Of a stretch of DNA of 10,000 bases, positions 7,019 through 10,000 are shown in pieces. Within the stretch, counting starts at the first letter, position 1, and every line of letters begins with the position of its first letter. The notes beneath the pieces are model-generated. The model ran no database searches. It was given only the letters and a program-made list of their open reading frames with translations, and was not told where the DNA came from. Position numbers and translations under genes: made by a program. The DNA comes from Hyphochytrium catenoides (lineage: Eukaryota; Sar; Hyphochytriomycetes; Hyphochytriales; Hyphochytriaceae), in the NCBI GenBank assembly GCA_900088475.1, contig FLMG01003236.1:1-10000 (forward strand), read 5' to 3'.

Positions 7019-7700
7019 GGCGGGGTAAGAGAAAGGAAGGAAGGGTTTAGTTTCAGGACGTTGTTGGTGCTTCTGTTAAATATTCTTGTTCGATTCTCCA
7101 TCAGCTTTCTATCCATTTCTTCCTCTGTCTGATCCCATCCAGGAGCGCTCCTTCCTTCTTCGTTTGTTCGTCCTCTTTCTCTCCTCCTCCATACAAAGCT
7201 TTGATGTTGCGGTGGGGAGAGCAGCTTATGCTAAAATACTTCTGCTTCTTCTCTTCTCTCAACCTCGTCTTTTCCTTACATGGAATACTGTGACTCCAGC
7301 ATTGATAGAAGTGGTTACGTAGTACTGGCGTGCTTCTTTGTAGTCCCTGCTCTTCTTGTCCTTCTACCACTTCTCTCTGCCGTCTCTCTCCTGCTGTCTC
7401 TCTCAATCAATCCTCTCTTCTATAAAAAGTTTTGCATTCATATCTGCCTTGTTATGGGAAGAGCCGAAGAGAAGAGAGGACTTCTTGACGCTAATAAAAA
7501 AGCCACAACATCCTCATCAGATAATCTTGAATGATCAGTAAGCAGCAATGACATTCCATACATCAGTATCCTGCGCCCTCCTCATGATGATGATCAGAGA
7601 TCCTTCATGTGCCCATTGAGGTTGAGTGACTGCACGACCGCGTCAATAGGCAAGGTCGTCAAGATAGTAATAGTTAGAAATTTAAAAAATTTCTTTACTT
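7019..7700. other. Mixed region, no supported gene
   Basis: The plus-strand frame at 7280-7534 (ATG to TGA, 84 codons) contains a hydrophobic stretch beginning YVVLACFFVVPALLVLLPLL. CT-rich DNA produces such Leu/Val/Ser/Phe runs by chance. No splice sites or homology support it, and no opposite-strand exon is convincing. Confidence 0.4.
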
Positions 7701-8090
7701 GCTACTCCTTCTCCACCTTCTTCTTCTTCTTCTTTATCCCTCTTCTTTTATTCTAATATTAGAGTTAAAGCACAATAACAAAAGAGGAAAGAACCATCCA
7801 TAATATGCTGTGGCTAAGAGAAAAACAGCTCTAGTGGACTAATGATGCTAACTCTCTTTTATATAATATGAAGAAGTAAAAGATGAAGAAGAAAAAGAAG
7901 AACTTGAAGTAAAAGAAGAAAAAGAAGAAAAAAAAAGAAGAAAGACAGTTTTGATGCGCATTTGCTTCATGAATCGCGCTAGGTTTCTCTGTGAAGCCGT
8001 AAAGCCATGACCAAACGGGGCCATTGATCAAGATGTCGAGAAGCATCAAGAGCAGAGCGGTCACACTGAAGCTTCTTCACCAGATGTCTT
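7701..8090. other. GAA/CTT triplet tracts and an open minus-strand island
   Basis: CTT triplets at about 7718-7737 and a long GAA-type purine tract at about 7866-7945 lie in opposite orientation and could pair. Beyond them the minus strand reads MLLDILINGPVWSWLYGFTE, continuing KPSAIHEANAHQN, up to the tract. It looks coding over about 45 residues, but no splice site or start is secure. Confidence 0.35.
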
Positions 8091-8099
8091 ACACGCCCA

Positions 8100-8407
8100 A
8101 CGGGCGCACCTGCATAGCTCCTCCTCCAAACGACTCCTCCCAACAAAGTATTGCGACAAATTGCAGCCCTATAACAGCCTTACAAGAAAAAGAATATTCA
8201 CACTTTTTCAGCTTCTTCCCCTTCTCGGACAAGCGACCTTCTTGAATAGCCTGACGGGCGCACCTGCATAGCTCCTCCTCCAAACGACTCCTCCTCCCAA
8301 CGTATTGCCACAAATTGCAGCCCTACAACAGCCTTACAAGAAAAAGAAAATTCACACTTTTTCAGCTTCTTCCCCTTCTCGGACAAGCGACCTTCTTGAA
8401 TAGCCTG
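8100..8407. repeat. 154-base direct tandem duplication (two copies)
   Basis: Copy 1 is 8100-8253 and copy 2 is 8254-8407, exactly adjacent and both 154 bases. Both begin ACGGGCGCACCTGC and end CTTGAATAGCCTG. Differences are three substitutions (G/C, T/C and T/A) and two offsetting 3-base indels (CCT gained, AAA lost in copy 2). Because 154 is not a multiple of 3, the copies fall in different frames of any readthrough, so a coding repeat is unlikely. Confidence 0.95.
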
Positions 8408-8948
8408 CATGATGATGATCTGCTGCATAAGGAAGAGGTTTTCTTAATTGCAGCGAGTCTGTGACAGACGTAGTGTTACCATCATCAAAGGCCGTAGTGT
8501 GCTCTAACGCGGCGGAGGGTCACGAACCAACAAATCTGCCCATTTTTTCCCCTTTATGTGGTTTATGCACTACTATCAACAAGTACTGCTACTACTACAT
8601 AAGGGGAAGAAGAAGAAAAGGAGAAGAAGAAGGCGATGAAAGAAAGAGAAAAAGAGAAAAGAGAGACGAAGAAGAGGAGCGAGGAAGAGACAAGGCAAGC
8701 TATCTTTTCTTCATACGAGTTCCAATACTGTAGGGCCATCTTATGATATGGTTTTATCCCAATCTTAATGGAGTACTTTGATTTCCATTGAGTTCACTGA
8801 AGGTTACTGATAAAATATTTTCTATAAAGCAATAAAAAACAATAGTGAGAAGAAGAAGTTGTATCTTTCTAATCTTATCTGATTATATTTGTTTACGTAT
8901 TTCTAAATAAACGTTACAATATCGAAGACAAGACTTATCTAATTTGGA
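8408..8948. other. Spacer: short purine tract, then AT-rich DNA
   Basis: 8600-8700 is a GAA/GAG purine tract. From about 8740 to 8948 the sequence is AT-rich with no repeat and no open frame of note. The frame at 8461-8733 is carried mostly by the purine tract and is not called. Confidence 0.5.
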
Positions 8949-8998
8949 ATGACCCCAACCATAACTGCTCGAAGAGAAAGAGTGACACCCCTCAGGCA

Positions 8999-9260
8999 GC
9001 CAATCATCGAACAGCAAGGCTCCATTCCCCCTAATACATCCCGTACTTTAGCCAATCAGAAGCGTCTGCGGGCCTCTGTGATGCACTCTTATTCTCCAAT
9101 CAAGTTCAAATTTTGGAGGCTCCATGGGCCGCTGGACAGGAATTCCCAACAATTTCCTCTTTCCTCAGCATTGGCAGCTGGACTATACAAACTTTCATAT
9201 TAAATTCATCCTGACACTCAACTCTTCTCCGCTCCCACTCTTACGGCTTGGTCCGATTGG
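8999..9260. promoter_or_regulatory. Cluster of CCAAT boxes in repeat-free DNA
   Basis: CCAATCA occurs at 9000, 9052 and 9096 on the plus strand, and ATTGG at 9170-9174 and 9256-9260. Five sites in about 260 bases resemble an NF-Y-type promoter array. No adjacent gene is recognised, so a promoter role is inference. Confidence 0.3.
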
Positions 9261-9718
9261 GTCTCTGCCCTTTCCACCCTTCACAATAAGTCTTCTCTGT
9301 CACCTCACTGCCAACACCGCCAGTGTATTCTAATCGTATTCCACAGATCAGCAGTCCCATTCAATCCCAAACATCCTCTTTTGTCCTAAACGTAAGCCTA
9401 TTTTGATCCAAATAATAATTAATATAGAAGGCTATTACCCGATAAGAGACCGCCTAAAAGGAATGCAGGTGGATCTGTTATACAGTTTACGTTCTAGAAT
9501 ATATGCCGCCATGATCATTGAGAGAGTCGGTACCATGCTCAGAGCCCCGCGATGGCTCTGTCTTATGCCCTTTTAAAGCCTCTATGGTTCTCTGTGAGGG
9601 GAAGCAACGAGTACAGACCGAAGAGACAGGGTTTCGGTAAGACAGAGTGTCTATGGGATATTTTATGCAGAAGACAGAGCCAACCATTGATAAAGCAAAT
9701 ACTTGCGCGAGATGGGAT
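9261..9718. other. Repeat-free spacer downstream of the right-edge gene
   Basis: Balanced composition with no GA/CT arrays. A minus-strand frame covers 9777-9487 but lacks exon-like borders. A short motif, CTCTGTCTT, recurs four times between 9556 and 9734 (three on the minus strand, one on the plus). No gene is supported. Confidence 0.4.
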
Positions 9719-9853
9719 TTAGGGCAAGACAGAGCGTAAGGGAGAGATGAGAGACAGGACACAGAGTGCTTCAACAAAACGTCCTCTTCTCAGCTGAGAG
9801 AGCCAAAAAGCTGAAGAAGTGTGAGGGGAAGAGAGAGAGAGAGAGAGAAAGAG

Positions 9854-9898
<45 letters not shown>

Positions 9899-10000
9899 CC
9901 CGTGCAGGTGCTTAAGAGATCTGTAACTGGTTGGCGCGTTTCCCACTAGAAATGTATGGACTTTCTTACCAGGAGCCTCTTCACTTCCCACCACTCCGCC
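9719..10000 (-). CDS. Last two exons of another minus-strand gene (partial, enters from the right edge)
   Basis: From the window edge to 9970 the minus strand reads AEWWEVKRLL and ends at a strong donor, CTG|GTAAGAAAG. An intron with a 38-base GA/CT run ends at GGCTCTCTCAG (9794). The second exon, 9793-9719, continues in phase 0 as LRRGRFVEALCVLSLISPLR, then SVLP and TAA. The first exon is well supported by its donor and composition. The second could instead stop at TGT|GTCCTG, with coding continuing elsewhere. The family cannot be recognised from 34 residues. Confidence 0.4.
9858..9895. repeat. (GA)n microsatellite
   Basis: A 38-base perfect run inside the last intron of the gene at the right edge. 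Confidence 0.95.

Noticed and set aside
6725-7132. Hydrophobic plus-strand frames that could look like membrane proteins
   Set aside because: The polypyrimidine block forces Ser, Leu, Phe and Pro in every frame. There is no exon border or balanced composition.
7280-7534. 84-codon ATG frame with an apparent membrane segment
   Set aside because: The hydrophobic run coincides with CT-rich DNA, the flanks lack splice or gene signals, and no family is recognised.
8089-8428. Two related minus-strand frames over the tandem duplication (AIQEGRLSEKGKK in both)
   Set aside because: The similarity is explained by the DNA duplication. The 154-base unit shifts frame between copies, and neither frame has a supported start or splice site.
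8949-9203. 84-codon plus-strand frame in the CCAAT region, considered as a transposon fragment
   Set aside because: No transposase or reverse-transcriptase motif, no terminal inverted repeats and no target-site duplication were seen.
1-10000. CRISPR array, phage or bacterial defence system
   Set aside because: The repeats are simple microsatellites without unique spacers of fixed length, and the coding sequence is intron-split and eukaryotic.

Overview
This window is eukaryotic nuclear DNA: very short exons sit in introns built almost entirely of GA/CT dinucleotide repeat. Small exons, long pyrimidine-rich introns and GA/CT saturation suggest a coccidian apicomplexan with a genome of the Cystoisospora type. 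That is an inference from style; no marker gene proves it. There is no bacterial operon, rRNA, tRNA or CRISPR array. One 4-base assembly gap (N) lies at 5357-5360.

Main finding: a multi-exon gene on the minus strand, from about 5684 down to 1338. I assembled it by hand from islands of ordinary sequence between the repeats. Fourteen exons (22, 81, 89, 155, 107, 89, 78, 343, 36, 64, 63, 111, 21 and 41 bases) join in phase at GT/AG sites. From the ATG at 5683 they give a model of 432 residues ending in TAG at 1340-1338. The product appears to carry two tandem, degenerate cyclic-nucleotide-binding (cNMP) domains. The second is interrupted by a charged Lys/Arg/Glu insert, and a basic helical tail follows. 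A further exon (5941-6053) may extend the N terminus.

Layout: 1-1337 is GA/CT repeat with ambiguous exon-like islands and an AATAAA (minus strand, 1266-1261) downstream of the proposed stop. 1338-5684 is the cNMP-domain gene. 5685-6590 holds a possible upstream exon of that gene and a weak two-exon candidate on the plus strand. 6591-9718 is mostly non-coding in appearance: a long polypyrimidine block, GAA/CTT triplet tracts, a 154-base tandem duplication, an AT-rich stretch and a cluster of CCAAT boxes. 9719-10000 holds the last two exons of another minus-strand gene that begins outside the window.

The dinucleotide repeats contain no stop codons in any frame. Most long open frames here, with products made of Ser-Leu or Arg-Glu repeats, are artefacts and are not annotated.
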